Below are positions 32,215 to 39,674 of a DNA stretch of 39,950 nucleotides, piece by piece. The position numbers were made by a program, and so were the translations under genes. Positions within the stretch are counted from its first letter, which is position 1, and each line of letters starts with the position of its first letter. The notes beneath the pieces are model-generated. The model saw only the letters and a program-made list of their open reading frames with translations, was not told where the DNA came from and did not search any database. The DNA is from Saccharopolyspora sp. NFXS83 (lineage in GTDB: Bacteria; Actinomycetota; Actinomycetes; Mycobacteriales; Pseudonocardiaceae): the NCBI RefSeq assembly GCF_026241095.1, contig NZ_JAPFGB010000042.1, positions 1 to 39,950 of the forward strand, written 5' to 3'.

Positions 32215-33435
32215 GTGGGTCCTGGATTGATCGTGCTGGTGGTCGTAGTACTGCTGGTGATCGTCGTCGTGGCCAAGTCGGTGCTGGTGGTTCCGCAGGC
32301 GCAGGCATCGGTGGTCGAACGGCTGGGCCGGTTCCGCACCGTGGCCGCACCGGGGCTGAACTTCCTGATGCCGTTCCTGGACCGGGTGCGGGCGAAGATC
32401 GACCTGCGCGAGCAGGTGGTGTCCTTCCCGCCGCAGCCCGTGATCACCCAGGACAACCTGACGGTGTCCATCGACACCGTCGTGTACTTCCAGGTCACCG
32501 ACTCGCGTTCGGCGGTCTACGAGATCTCGAACTACATCATCGGCGTGGAGCAGCTGACCACGACGACGCTGCGCAACGTCGTCGGCGGCATGAGCCTGGA
32601 GGAGACGCTGACCTCCCGCGACCAGATCAACACGCAGTTGCGCGGCGTGCTCGACCAGGAGACCGGGCGCTGGGGAATCCGGGTCGCGCGGGTCGAGCTC
32701 AAGGCCATCGATCCGCCGCCGTCCATCAAGGATTCGATGGAGAAGCAGATGCGCGCTGACCGGGAGAAGCGCGCGATGATCCTCAACGCCGAGGGCGCGC
32801 GGGAATCGGCCATCAAGACCGCGGAAGGGCAGAAGCAGTCCCAGATCCTCGCCGCGGAGGGCGCCAAGCAGGCGTCGATCCTCGGCGCCGAAGGTGAGCG
32901 CCAGTCCAGCATCCTGCGCGCCCAGGGCGAGCGGGCCAGCCGCTACCTGCAGGCGCAGGGGCAGGCGAAGGCGATCGAGAAGGTGTTCGCGGCGGTCAAG
33001 CGCGGCAAGCCCACTCCGGAGCTGCTGGCCTACCAGTACCTGCAGACCTTGCCGCAGATGGCGCAGGGCGACGCGAACAAGGTGTGGGTGGTGCCCAGCG
33101 ACTTCAACAAGTCGCTCGAAGGCTTCGCTCGGATGCTCGGCGCGCCCGGCGAGGACGGCACGTTCCGCTACGAGCCGCCGAAGGAGGAGCCGCCCACCGA
33201 CCGTCCGGAGGACGAGGAGGAGTCGGTGGCCGCGTGGTTCGACACCTCGTCGAACCCGGAGGTCGCCGAAGCGGTCCGGGCCGCGGAGGAGGTGGCGCGC
33301 AAGGAGGTTCCGAGCGCCACGTCCGGGCTTTCCGGCGGCCAGGCGCTGTCCGGTGGGACGGACGCGCCGCAGGCGATCAGCGGGGAGACGGGAGCCCTCG
33401 GGCAGCCGCCGGCGGGCGGCACGTCCCCGGCGTGA
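32215..33435 (+). CDS. SPFH/Band 7 (stomatin-like) membrane protein
   Basis: A 406-residue protein with one N-terminal membrane segment (LIVLVVVVLLVIVVVAKSV), the SPFH domain at about 25-200 (VVERLGRFRTVAAPGLNFL, DVRVELKAI-type end), and an Ala/Glu-rich coiled coil at about 195-250 made of repeats such as AEGAKQASILGAEGERQSSIL. The last 80 residues are acidic and disordered-looking, with Pro, Gly and Ser. Stomatin-like proteins organise membrane microdomains and protease partners. GTG 32215 has GGAGGG upstream. It corresponds to rv1488. Confidence 0.92.
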   Translation: MGPGLIVLVVVVLLVIVVVAKSVLVVPQAQASVVERLGRFRTVAAPGLNFLMPFLDRVRAKIDLREQVVSFPPQPVITQDNLTVSIDTVVYFQVTDSRSAVYEISNYIIGVEQLTTTTLRNVVGGMSLEETLTSRDQINTQLRGVLDQETGRWGIRVARVELKAIDPPPSIKDSMEKQMRADREKRAMILNAEGARESAIKTAEGQKQSQILAAEGAKQASILGAEGERQSSILRAQGERASRYLQAQGQAKAIEKVFAAVKRGKPTPELLAYQYLQTLPQMAQGDANKVWVVPSDFNKSLEGFARMLGAPGEDGTFRYEPPKEEPPTDRPEDEEESVAAWFDTSSNPEVAEAVRAAEEVARKEVPSATSGLSGGQALSGGTDAPQAISGETGALGQPPAGGTSPA

Positions 33436-33460
33436 GGTAGTTCCGGGCCGAAGCCCGGCC

Positions 33461-33492
33461 GAGTGGGCGGCGTTCGCGCCGCCCACTCTTTT
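33461..33492 (+). terminator. Rho-independent terminator after the SPFH gene
   Basis: GAGTGGGCGGC (33461-33471), loop GTTCGC, GCCGCCCACTC (33478-33488), then TTTT. It has a perfect 11-bp stem and a short U tract. A second small stem, CCGGGC-CGAA-GCCCGG, precedes it at 33443-33458. This is the clearest classical terminator in the window. Confidence 0.9.
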
Positions 33493-33518
33493 GTGATCAT
33501 GAGTTTATTGCCACGATT

Positions 33519-33542
33519 ACTTCAGTGTCGAGTGAAACCAAT
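33519..33542. repeat. 24-bp element, copy 2
   Basis: It matches the element at 13539-13562 at 20 of 24 positions (ACTTCAGTG, 5 variable bases, TGAAA, one variable base, CAAT). The inverted repeat is imperfect here. It lies between the convergent SPFH and GntR genes, just after the terminator. Confidence 0.4.
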
Positions 33543-33608
33543 GATCTGAAGATCAAAAAGAAGAACCGCGACGACCAGGGGAGCTCGGTCCGCCGGTCGG
33601 GGTGAGGT

Positions 33609-34322
33609 TCAGGCGGGGTCGTCGAGCATCGGGCCACCGGCGACGCCGAGCGCGTGCAGGACGCCCAGCAGGTGTCCGCGCAGCAGCGTTTTCGCCGTCT
33701 CGGCCTCGCCGTCGCGCAGGGCCGCCGCGACCTGGGTGTGCTGGTGGTTGATGTGCGGCTGCCAGTCCTGGGTGCGGGCTCCGGCGGTGATGCGCAGCTG
33801 GCGGTCGCGCAGGGCGGTGTAGAGGTCGTCGACGATGGGGTTCGCGGCGGCGGCGACGAGCCGGGCGTGGAAGTCGCGGTCGGTCTCGTGCATTTCCGAG
33901 GCGCTGAGGGCGCTGCTGTCGCAGGCGGGGTGCGCGGTGAGTTCCCGTCCGACGGTGGCCATCGCCTCGGGGCCTTCGGCGGCGAGCTTGTCGATCGCGA
34001 AGCTCTCCAGGGCCAGGCGGGCTTCGAGCACGGCGCGTGCTTCGGTGGGGGTGACCGGGACGACGAGGGCTCCGCGCTTGGGGTAGAGGCGCAGGAAGCC
34101 TTCGGTCTGCAGCCGGAGGAAGGACTCGCGCACCGGGGTGCGGGACATGTTCAGCGCGGTGGCGACCTCGCCTTCGGACAGCAGGTGGCCGTCCGGGTAG
34201 GTGCCGTCGAGCAGTCCCGCTTTGACGTGCTGGTACGCCCGATCGGCGGCGGGCGGTCCGGTGCCCGCTGAGGCGGGTTCGGTGGCTGGTCCGGTCCGGG
34301 GTTCCGGTGTTGCGCTCGACAC
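33609..34322 (-). CDS. GntR-family regulator with FCD domain
   Basis: A 237-residue FadR-subfamily GntR regulator. The winged helix spans about residues 28-92 (AYQHVKAGLLDGTYPDG, LSEGEVATALNMSRTPVRESFLRL, GFLRLYPKRGALVV). The all-helical FCD domain spans about 100-225, with likely metal or ligand residues in DRDFHARL and HINHQHTQV. FCD regulators usually bind carboxylates such as sugar acids or TCA intermediates. GTG 34322 is placed 6 nt after a TACTAT box, so the mRNA is probably leaderless. It is divergent from the MFS gene, with a perfect dyad operator between. Confidence 0.92.
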   Translation of the reverse strand: MSSATPEPRTGPATEPASAGTGPPAADRAYQHVKAGLLDGTYPDGHLLSEGEVATALNMSRTPVRESFLRLQTEGFLRLYPKRGALVVPVTPTEARAVLEARLALESFAIDKLAAEGPEAMATVGRELTAHPACDSSALSASEMHETDRDFHARLVAAAANPIVDDLYTALRDRQLRITAGARTQDWQPHINHQHTQVAAALRDGEAETAKTLLRGHLLGVLHALGVAGGPMLDDPA

Positions 34323-34328
34323 GCGCCC

Positions 34329-34334
34329 ATAGTA
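34329..34334 (-). promoter_or_regulatory. -10 element for leaderless gntR mRNA
   Basis: On the minus strand TACTAT, GGGCGC, then GTG at 34322. It is one of the best -10 matches in the window, and the operator lies only 11 bp upstream of it. Confidence 0.65.
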
Positions 34335-34345
34335 CTGATCCGCAT

Positions 34346-34368
34346 CTTGTATCTATGGTGGATACAAG
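34346..34368. promoter_or_regulatory. GntR operator between gntR and MFS gene
   Basis: CTTGTATC (34346-34353) and GATACAAG (34361-34368) form a perfect 8-bp inverted repeat with a 7-nt spacer. It is AT-rich in a GC-rich setting and placed between the gntR -10 box and the MFS ribosome site (GAGGAAGG at 34371). Binding would block both genes. Confidence 0.85.
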
Positions 34369-34389
34369 TCGAGGAAGGTGGGTGTTCCG

Positions 34390-35667
34390 GTGTCGGTCGG
34401 TGTTGCCGGGGATCAGGCAGTGGCGAGATCGGCCGCGCCGCCGCGCGGTGCGTGGCTGGTGTGGGGCGTGGGCGCGGCGTGCTACTTCGTGGCGTTGTTC
34501 CACCGCGCGAGCCTCGGGGTCGCGGCGCCCGACGCGCTGGTGCGGTTCTCCGCGGGCCCGGGGGTGCTGGCGCTGTTCTCGGCACTGCAGCTGGGGGTGT
34601 ACCTGGTGCTGCAGGTGCCGTCGGGTCTGCTGGCGGACCGGATGGGGCCGCGCCGGGTCATCACCGGTGGTGTGGTGGCGCTGGCGGTGGGCTCGGCGGT
34701 GTTCGCGGTGAGCGGTTCGATCCTGGGCGGGGTGACCGGCCGGGTGCTCATCGGCATCGGTGACGCGTTCATGTTCACCAACGTGCTGCGGGTCGCGGCG
34801 CAATGGTTCCCGGCGGACCGGTACGGCCGGGTCGCGGCGTTGACGGGCCTGGTCGGCGGGCTCGGGCAGGTGCTGTCCACGGTGCCGCTGACGGCGGCGC
34901 TGCACGGGCTGGGGTGGATGTCGACGTTCCTCGGTGCGGCGGTGTTGACCGCGTTGCTGGCGGTGGTCGCCGCGGGTGTGATCCGGGATCGTCCGGCCGG
35001 TGCGGTCGTGGAGGCCGCCGGCGACGTGGGTGAGCGGATCGGGCGCACGTTGCGGCTGGTGGTGGCGCAGCGCGGGACGAAGCACGCGTTCTGGGTGCAC
35101 TTCGTGCTGCTGTCGCAGTTCTTGGCGATCACGACGTTGTGGGGTGCGCCGTGGCTGACGGGTGCGCAGGGCGTGGCCGGTGGCACGGCGGGCGCGCTGC
35201 TGCTGGTGTCGGCGGTGGGGTTCATCTTGGGCTCGCTGGTGGCCAGCCAGTGGATCGCGGGCAGGCCGCGTCGGCGAGAGCGCTACACGTTGGCGATGTC
35301 GGTGCTGGTCGTGCTGGCGTGGGTGGTGATCGTGGCGTGGCCGGGCGTGCTGGGCGCGCCGCTGCTGGTGGTGGTGCTGGCGGTGCTCGGTTTCGGTGGT
35401 GGCGCGGCGATGCTGGCGTTCGACGGTGCGCGGGAGGCCAATGCGGTGCACCGGTCGGGGGCCGCCTCCGGCGTGGTGAACATGGGCGGGTTCCTGGCGG
35501 CGGTGTTGATCCAAGTGCTCGTGGGTGCGGTGCTGGAGGTCGTGTCGGTGCTGCCCGCGGTGGCGGCGTACCGGTGGGCGTTCGTGCCGGTGGTCGTGCT
35601 GCTGGTGGTGGGTACCGCCGGGCAGTGGTGGTGCCGGTCGCGTCCGGTGGGGGCGCGGCGCGGCTGA
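34390..35667 (+). CDS. MFS transporter under GntR control
   Basis: A 425-residue major facilitator with about 12 membrane segments. The N-terminus LVWGVGAACYFVALFHRASLGV is typical of the sugar-acid/phosphate permease-like MFS group, and LADRMGPRRVI is the A-type motif. GTG 34390 is chosen, with GAGGAAGG about 11 nt upstream; GTG 34378 sits inside that site. The operator directly upstream and the FCD-type regulator suggest uptake of a carboxylate or related compound. The aldehyde dehydrogenase homologue follows 64 nt downstream and may be co-transcribed. Confidence 0.88.
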   Translation: MSVGVAGDQAVARSAAPPRGAWLVWGVGAACYFVALFHRASLGVAAPDALVRFSAGPGVLALFSALQLGVYLVLQVPSGLLADRMGPRRVITGGVVALAVGSAVFAVSGSILGGVTGRVLIGIGDAFMFTNVLRVAAQWFPADRYGRVAALTGLVGGLGQVLSTVPLTAALHGLGWMSTFLGAAVLTALLAVVAAGVIRDRPAGAVVEAAGDVGERIGRTLRLVVAQRGTKHAFWVHFVLLSQFLAITTLWGAPWLTGAQGVAGGTAGALLLVSAVGFILGSLVASQWIAGRPRRRERYTLAMSVLVVLAWVVIVAWPGVLGAPLLVVVLAVLGFGGGAAMLAFDGAREANAVHRSGAASGVVNMGGFLAAVLIQVLVGAVLEVVSVLPAVAAYRWAFVPVVVLLVVGTAGQWWCRSRPVGARRG

Positions 35668-35731
35668 GCTGCGGGGCAGTGGGTCGCGGTTAGGGTCGGC
35701 GTGATCGGTTTCGTCGGTCGGAGGAGGTCGT

Positions 35732-37171
35732 GTGTCCACTGCGCTGGAGCTGCGGAACGTCGTGGGCGGGGGTCGTGCGGGGGCGGTGTCGGGAGAGACG
35801 TTGCCGTTGGTCGATCCCAGCAGTGGGGAGGAGTACGGCAGGTCTCCGTTGACCCGGTGGACCGATGTCGATGAGGTGATGGGCGTCGCGGCGTCGGCGT
35901 TCGAGCAGTGGTCGGCGGCGACGCCGGGGCAGCGGCAGCGGTCGTTGTTGCGGGTGGCGGACGCGGTGGAGGCGTCCGCGGAGCGGTTCGTGGTGGCCGA
36001 GTGCCGGAACACGGGCAAGCCGTGGGAGGTGGTGCGGGGGGTGGAGTTGCCGCGGGCGGTGGATCTGCTGCGGTTCTACGCGGGGGCCGCGCGGCTGCAG
36101 GAGGCGGGCGCGGGCGGGGAGTACGAGGCGGGGTGCACGTCGTTCGCGCGCCGCGAGCCGATCGGGGTGTGCGCGCAGGTCACGTCGTGGACGCATCCGT
36201 TGTTGCTGGCGGTGGCGCGGGTGGCGCCGGCGTTGGCGGCGGGCAATGCGGTGGTGCTCAAGCCGGCGGAGACGACTCCGGTCAGCGCGGTGTTGTTGGC
36301 GGAGCTGGCGGCGGAGGTGTTGCCGGCGGGGGTGTTGAACGTGGTCTGCGGGGATCGGGACAGCGGCCGGGCGATGGTGGCGCACGAGGTGCCGGGGATG
36401 TTCTCGATCACCGGGACGGTGCGGTCGGGCATGGAGGTGGCCGGGTCGGCGGCGGCGGATTTGAAGCGGGCGCACCTGCAGTTGGGTGGGAAGGCGCCTG
36501 CGGTGGTGTTCGACGATGCGGATGTGGGTCGGGCGGCGCGGGGGATCGCGTCCTCGGCGTTCGGTGGGGATGCGGGGCAGAGTTGCACGGCTGCGAGCCG
36601 GGTGTTGGCGGGTCCTGGGGTGTACGAGGAGTTGGTGGCGGCGTTGGCCGAGCAGGCGGAGGTGTTGCGGCCGGGGCCGCCGCAGGATCCGGATGCTGCG
36701 TTCGGTCCGCTCAACAGCGCGGGGCAGCTGGAGTTGGTGGCCGGGTACGTGGAGCGGTTGCCGGAGCATGCGCGGGTGGTGGCCGGTGGGCGTCGGCGGG
36801 CTGGGCGTGGGTTCTTCCACGAGGCGACGGTGGTGGCGGATGTGGAGCAGGGTGATGAGCTGGTGCAGCACGAGGTGCTGGGGCCGTTGGTGACGGTGCA
36901 GCGGTTCGGTTCGGAGGCCGAGGCGGTGGCGTTGGCCAATGGTGTGCGCTACGGCTTGGTGGCGAGCGTGTGGACGCGTGATCATGCGCGTGCGTTGCGG
37001 ATGTCGCGGGCGTTGCAGGCGGGCACGGTGTGGGTGAATGTGCATCGGCCGTTGGTGGCGGAGATGCCGCACTCGGGGTTCAAGCATTCGGCGTCGGCGC
37101 GGGATTTCGGGCGGTTCGGTTTGGAGGAGTACAGCCGGATCAAGCACGTGATGTCGGCTTTGGACGGGTGA
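35732..37171 (+). CDS. Aldehyde dehydrogenase family protein with altered catalytic site
   Basis: A 479-residue protein of the aldehyde dehydrogenase superfamily, closest in motifs to aminobutyraldehyde (PatD) and betaine aldehyde dehydrogenases. The nucleophile Cys285 is present (GQSCTAASR), as are Lys177 (VVLKPAE) and the EVLGPL cofactor Glu. The usual PWN motif reads SWTHP, so the oxyanion Asn is Thr154 (ACG, 36191-36193). The general base in ELGGK is Gln250 (CAG, 36479-36481). Both are read from the raw sequence. Activity as a normal oxidising dehydrogenase is therefore doubtful. GTG 35732 follows GGAGGAGG. Codon use leans strongly to G-ending codons, with many TTG leucines. It probably shares the GntR-controlled transcript. 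Confidence 0.9.
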   Translation: MSTALELRNVVGGGRAGAVSGETLPLVDPSSGEEYGRSPLTRWTDVDEVMGVAASAFEQWSAATPGQRQRSLLRVADAVEASAERFVVAECRNTGKPWEVVRGVELPRAVDLLRFYAGAARLQEAGAGGEYEAGCTSFARREPIGVCAQVTSWTHPLLLAVARVAPALAAGNAVVLKPAETTPVSAVLLAELAAEVLPAGVLNVVCGDRDSGRAMVAHEVPGMFSITGTVRSGMEVAGSAAADLKRAHLQLGGKAPAVVFDDADVGRAARGIASSAFGGDAGQSCTAASRVLAGPGVYEELVAALAEQAEVLRPGPPQDPDAAFGPLNSAGQLELVAGYVERLPEHARVVAGGRRRAGRGFFHEATVVADVEQGDELVQHEVLGPLVTVQRFGSEAEAVALANGVRYGLVASVWTRDHARALRMSRALQAGTVWVNVHRPLVAEMPHSGFKHSASARDFGRFGLEEYSRIKHVMSALDG

Positions 37172-37181
37172 GCGGGTGCGG

Positions 37182-38525
37182 TCAGGTGGTGGCCGAGGTC
37201 CGCTGGTCGTCGAGGCGGTCGAGGTCGTGGAGTGAGGCGCCGCGGGTTTCGCGGGCGCAGGCGACGGCGATGAGGGTGATCGCGGCGCCTGCGGCGAGGT
37301 AGGCGGAGATCGGTGTTGAGCTGCCGTAGGTGTCGAGCAGGGCGACGGCGATGATGGGGGCGAGGGAGCCTGCGACGATCGAGGTGACCTGGTAGCCGAG
37401 GGAGATTCCCGAGTAGCGCATCCGGGTGGGGAACATTTCGGCCATCATCGCGGGCTGTCCGGCGTACATGAGGGCGTGGAAGAGCAGTCCGATGGTGATC
37501 GCGGCCAGGATGGCCGGGTCGTGTCCGGTGTCCATCATGGGGAAGGCGAAGAAGCCCCAGGTGGCGGTGAGTGCGGCGCCGAGGGCGCTGACGGGTCGTC
37601 GTCCGATGCGGTCGGCGAGTGCGCCGACGAGGGGGATCGCGGCGAAGTGGATGAGGTGGGCAAGCAGCATCAGCCAGAGGATGCCGGTGGTGGTCTTGCC
37701 GACCACGACGCTGAGATAGGTGATCGAGAAGGTCGCCAGCAGGTAGTACATGAGGTTTTCGCCGAAGCGCAGTCCCATGGCGGTCAGGACGCCGCGCGGG
37801 TATCGGCGGAGTGCTTCAAACACGCCGTAGGCGGGGGCGTCGGTGCGGGCGGCTTCGGCTTGTGCGGCGGTGAAGATGGGGGCGTCGGTGATGCGGGTGC
37901 GCACGTAGTAGCCGATGAGGACGATGACGGCGGAGAGCCAGAACGCGACGCGCCAGCCCCAGGACAGGAAGGCCTGTTCGGACAGGGTCGTGGTGAGGCC
38001 GAGCAGGACGACGGTGGCGAGCAGGTTGCCCATGGGGACGCCTGCTTGGGGCCAGCTGGCCCAGAAGCCGCGTTTGTCGTCGGGGCTGTGTTCGGCGACG
38101 AGCAGGACGGCGCCGCCCCATTCGCCGCCGACGGCGATGCCTTGGATGAAGCGGAGCACGACGAGGATGGCGGGGGCGAGGTAGCCGATGGATTCGAAGG
38201 ACGGGATGCAGCCCATGGCGAAGGTGGCGATGCCGACCATGATGAGGCTGACCTGCAGGAGGGTTTTGCGGCCGTACTTGTCGCCGAAGTGGCCGAACAC
38301 GAGTCCGCCGAGGGGGCGTGCGGCGAAGCCGACGGCGTAGGTGACGAAGGCGGCGAGGATGGCGTCGAGTTCGTTGCCGCCTGCGGGGAAGAACAGTTTG
38401 CTGAACACGAGCGTGGCGGCGGTGCCGTAGAGGAAGAACTCGTACCACTCGACGACGGTGCCTGCCATGGAGGCGGCGACGACTCTGCGGAGCCCGGTTC
38501 GTTCGGGCACGGGTTGAGACGTCAT
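37182..38525 (-). CDS. MFS transporter, metabolite:H+ symporter (MHS) family
   Basis: A 447-residue transporter with 12 membrane segments. The MHS signature is clear: VEWYEFFLYGTAA in segment 1, RPLGGLVFGHFGDKYGRK, and LRFIQGIAVGGEWGGAVLLVAEH. Relatives import shikimate, citrate, alpha-ketoglutarate or betaines together with protons. ATG 38525 has GAGGAG 6 nt upstream (GTG 38543 lies before it). It is convergent with the aldehyde dehydrogenase gene, with only 10 nt between stops, and sits downstream of the LysR gene on the same strand. Confidence 0.9.
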   Translation of the reverse strand: MTSQPVPERTGLRRVVAASMAGTVVEWYEFFLYGTAATLVFSKLFFPAGGNELDAILAAFVTYAVGFAARPLGGLVFGHFGDKYGRKTLLQVSLIMVGIATFAMGCIPSFESIGYLAPAILVVLRFIQGIAVGGEWGGAVLLVAEHSPDDKRGFWASWPQAGVPMGNLLATVVLLGLTTTLSEQAFLSWGWRVAFWLSAVIVLIGYYVRTRITDAPIFTAAQAEAARTDAPAYGVFEALRRYPRGVLTAMGLRFGENLMYYLLATFSITYLSVVVGKTTTGILWLMLLAHLIHFAAIPLVGALADRIGRRPVSALGAALTATWGFFAFPMMDTGHDPAILAAITIGLLFHALMYAGQPAMMAEMFPTRMRYSGISLGYQVTSIVAGSLAPIIAVALLDTYGSSTPISAYLAAGAAITLIAVACARETRGASLHDLDRLDDQRTSATT

Positions 38526-38589
38526 GTGGGCTCCTCGGTTCACGGTCGACCCGCGCCGGTCGTTGATCGGCTCAGTCTGCGTGCGCCTC

Positions 38590-38617
38590 GTTGCAAAGAC
38601 AATGGCCGATGTGCAAC
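38590..38617. promoter_or_regulatory. Inverted repeat upstream of the MHS transporter
   Basis: GTTGCA (38590-38595) and TGCAAC (38612-38617) are inverted arms with a 16-nt spacer, 65-92 bp before the transporter start. The region is relatively AT-rich. It could be a regulator site for the transporter, but no regulator is tied to it. Confidence 0.35.
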
Positions 38618-38660
38618 TCGCGCATGCATCTGGTGGTGACGTGCGAGGGGTGGTGCCTGT

Positions 38661-39560
38661 TCAGGCGGTGTCGCTGAGCGCGGTGGACAGGAGCGCGGCG
38701 GCGGGGCCGGTGAGGCGGTGCCCGGCGCGCCACACGGCGTGCAGGGGGCGGTGCAGGTCGATTCCGGCGATGGGGATTTCGACGACTTGTCCGGTGCGGA
38801 GGTCGGGGTCGACGGCGAGGGCGCTGAGCACGGCGGGTCCGGCGCCGGCGACGACGCTGTTGCGCACGGCGGTGGTGGAGTGCAGTTCGAGCAGTGGTTC
38901 TGCGGGGGTGGCGCCGGTGCTGGCCAGCGCGCGTTCGAGGGTTTCGCGGGTGCCGGAGCCGTGTTCGCGGACGATGAGGGGTGTGGCGGCGAGTTCGGCG
39001 GGGTCGAGGGGTGTGCGGCGTCGGGTCCAGGGGTGTGCGGGTGGGGCGACGACGGCCATGCGGTCGCGGGTCAGGTAGCGCGCGGAGAGGCCGTCGGGGA
39101 CGTCGGGGGTTTCGAGGAAGCCGAGGTCGGCGCGGTCGTGGCGGACGGCTTCGGTGACGGTGGCGGAGTTGGCGCTGTCGAGTTCGAGGCGCAGTTCGGT
39201 GAAGGCGGTGCGCAGGGTGGTGAGCCAGCGCGGCGCGAGGTAGTCGGCGATGGTCATGCTGGCGGCGACGCGGAGGCGTTGCTGGTGGCGTGCGCGCAGG
39301 GCGTGGACGCCTGCGGTGAGGGCGTCGAGTTCGGTGAGGACGTGGCGGGCGTGGTCGAGCACGGTGCGGCCTGCGGGGGTGAGGGTGGCGCCGCGGCGGG
39401 TGCGTTCGACGAGGTGCAGGCCGAGTCCGCGTTCGAGGCTGGTGAGTCGTTTGCTGGCGGAGGGCTGGCTGATGCGCAGTTGGGCGGCGGCGGCGCCGAT
39501 GCTGCCGAGTTCGCTGATGAGCACGAGTAGCCGCAGGGACGTCGGGTCGGGGTCGGCCAT
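38661..39560 (-). CDS. LysR-family transcriptional regulator
   Basis: A 299-residue LysR regulator. The winged HTH covers residues 1-62 (LLVLISELGSIGAAAAQLRISQPSASKRLTSLE), followed by a substrate-binding domain (RVAASMTIADYLAPRWL through VREHGSGTRETLERAL). The HGSGTRE segment resembles the effector pocket of CysB/CbbR-like and YeiE-like regulators. ATG 39560 is 6 nt after a TACAGT box on the minus strand. It is divergent from the YeiH-type exporter gene, an arrangement also seen for yeiE-yeiH in E. coli. Confidence 0.9.
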   Translation of the reverse strand: MADPDPTSLRLLVLISELGSIGAAAAQLRISQPSASKRLTSLERGLGLHLVERTRRGATLTPAGRTVLDHARHVLTELDALTAGVHALRARHQQRLRVAASMTIADYLAPRWLTTLRTAFTELRLELDSANSATVTEAVRHDRADLGFLETPDVPDGLSARYLTRDRMAVVAPPAHPWTRRRTPLDPAELAATPLIVREHGSGTRETLERALASTGATPAEPLLELHSTTAVRNSVVAGAGPAVLSALAVDPDLRTGQVVEIPIAGIDLHRPLHAVWRAGHRLTGPAAALLSTALSDTA

Positions 39561-39566
39561 GCAGCG

Positions 39567-39572
39567 ACTGTA
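39567..39572 (-). promoter_or_regulatory. -10 element for leaderless lysR mRNA
   Basis: TACAGT, CGCTGC, then ATG at 39560 on the minus strand, with the same 6-nt spacing as the other leaderless genes. Confidence 0.6.
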
Positions 39573-39674
39573 GCTCTGCGGGATGCGGTGGGGCCGGTGT
39601 CATGCACTGCGGCTATGAGGACCTGTGCGGTTTCCGGCTACCGCGGGGGTGGCCGGGCGGGCGAGGGTCGGTTG

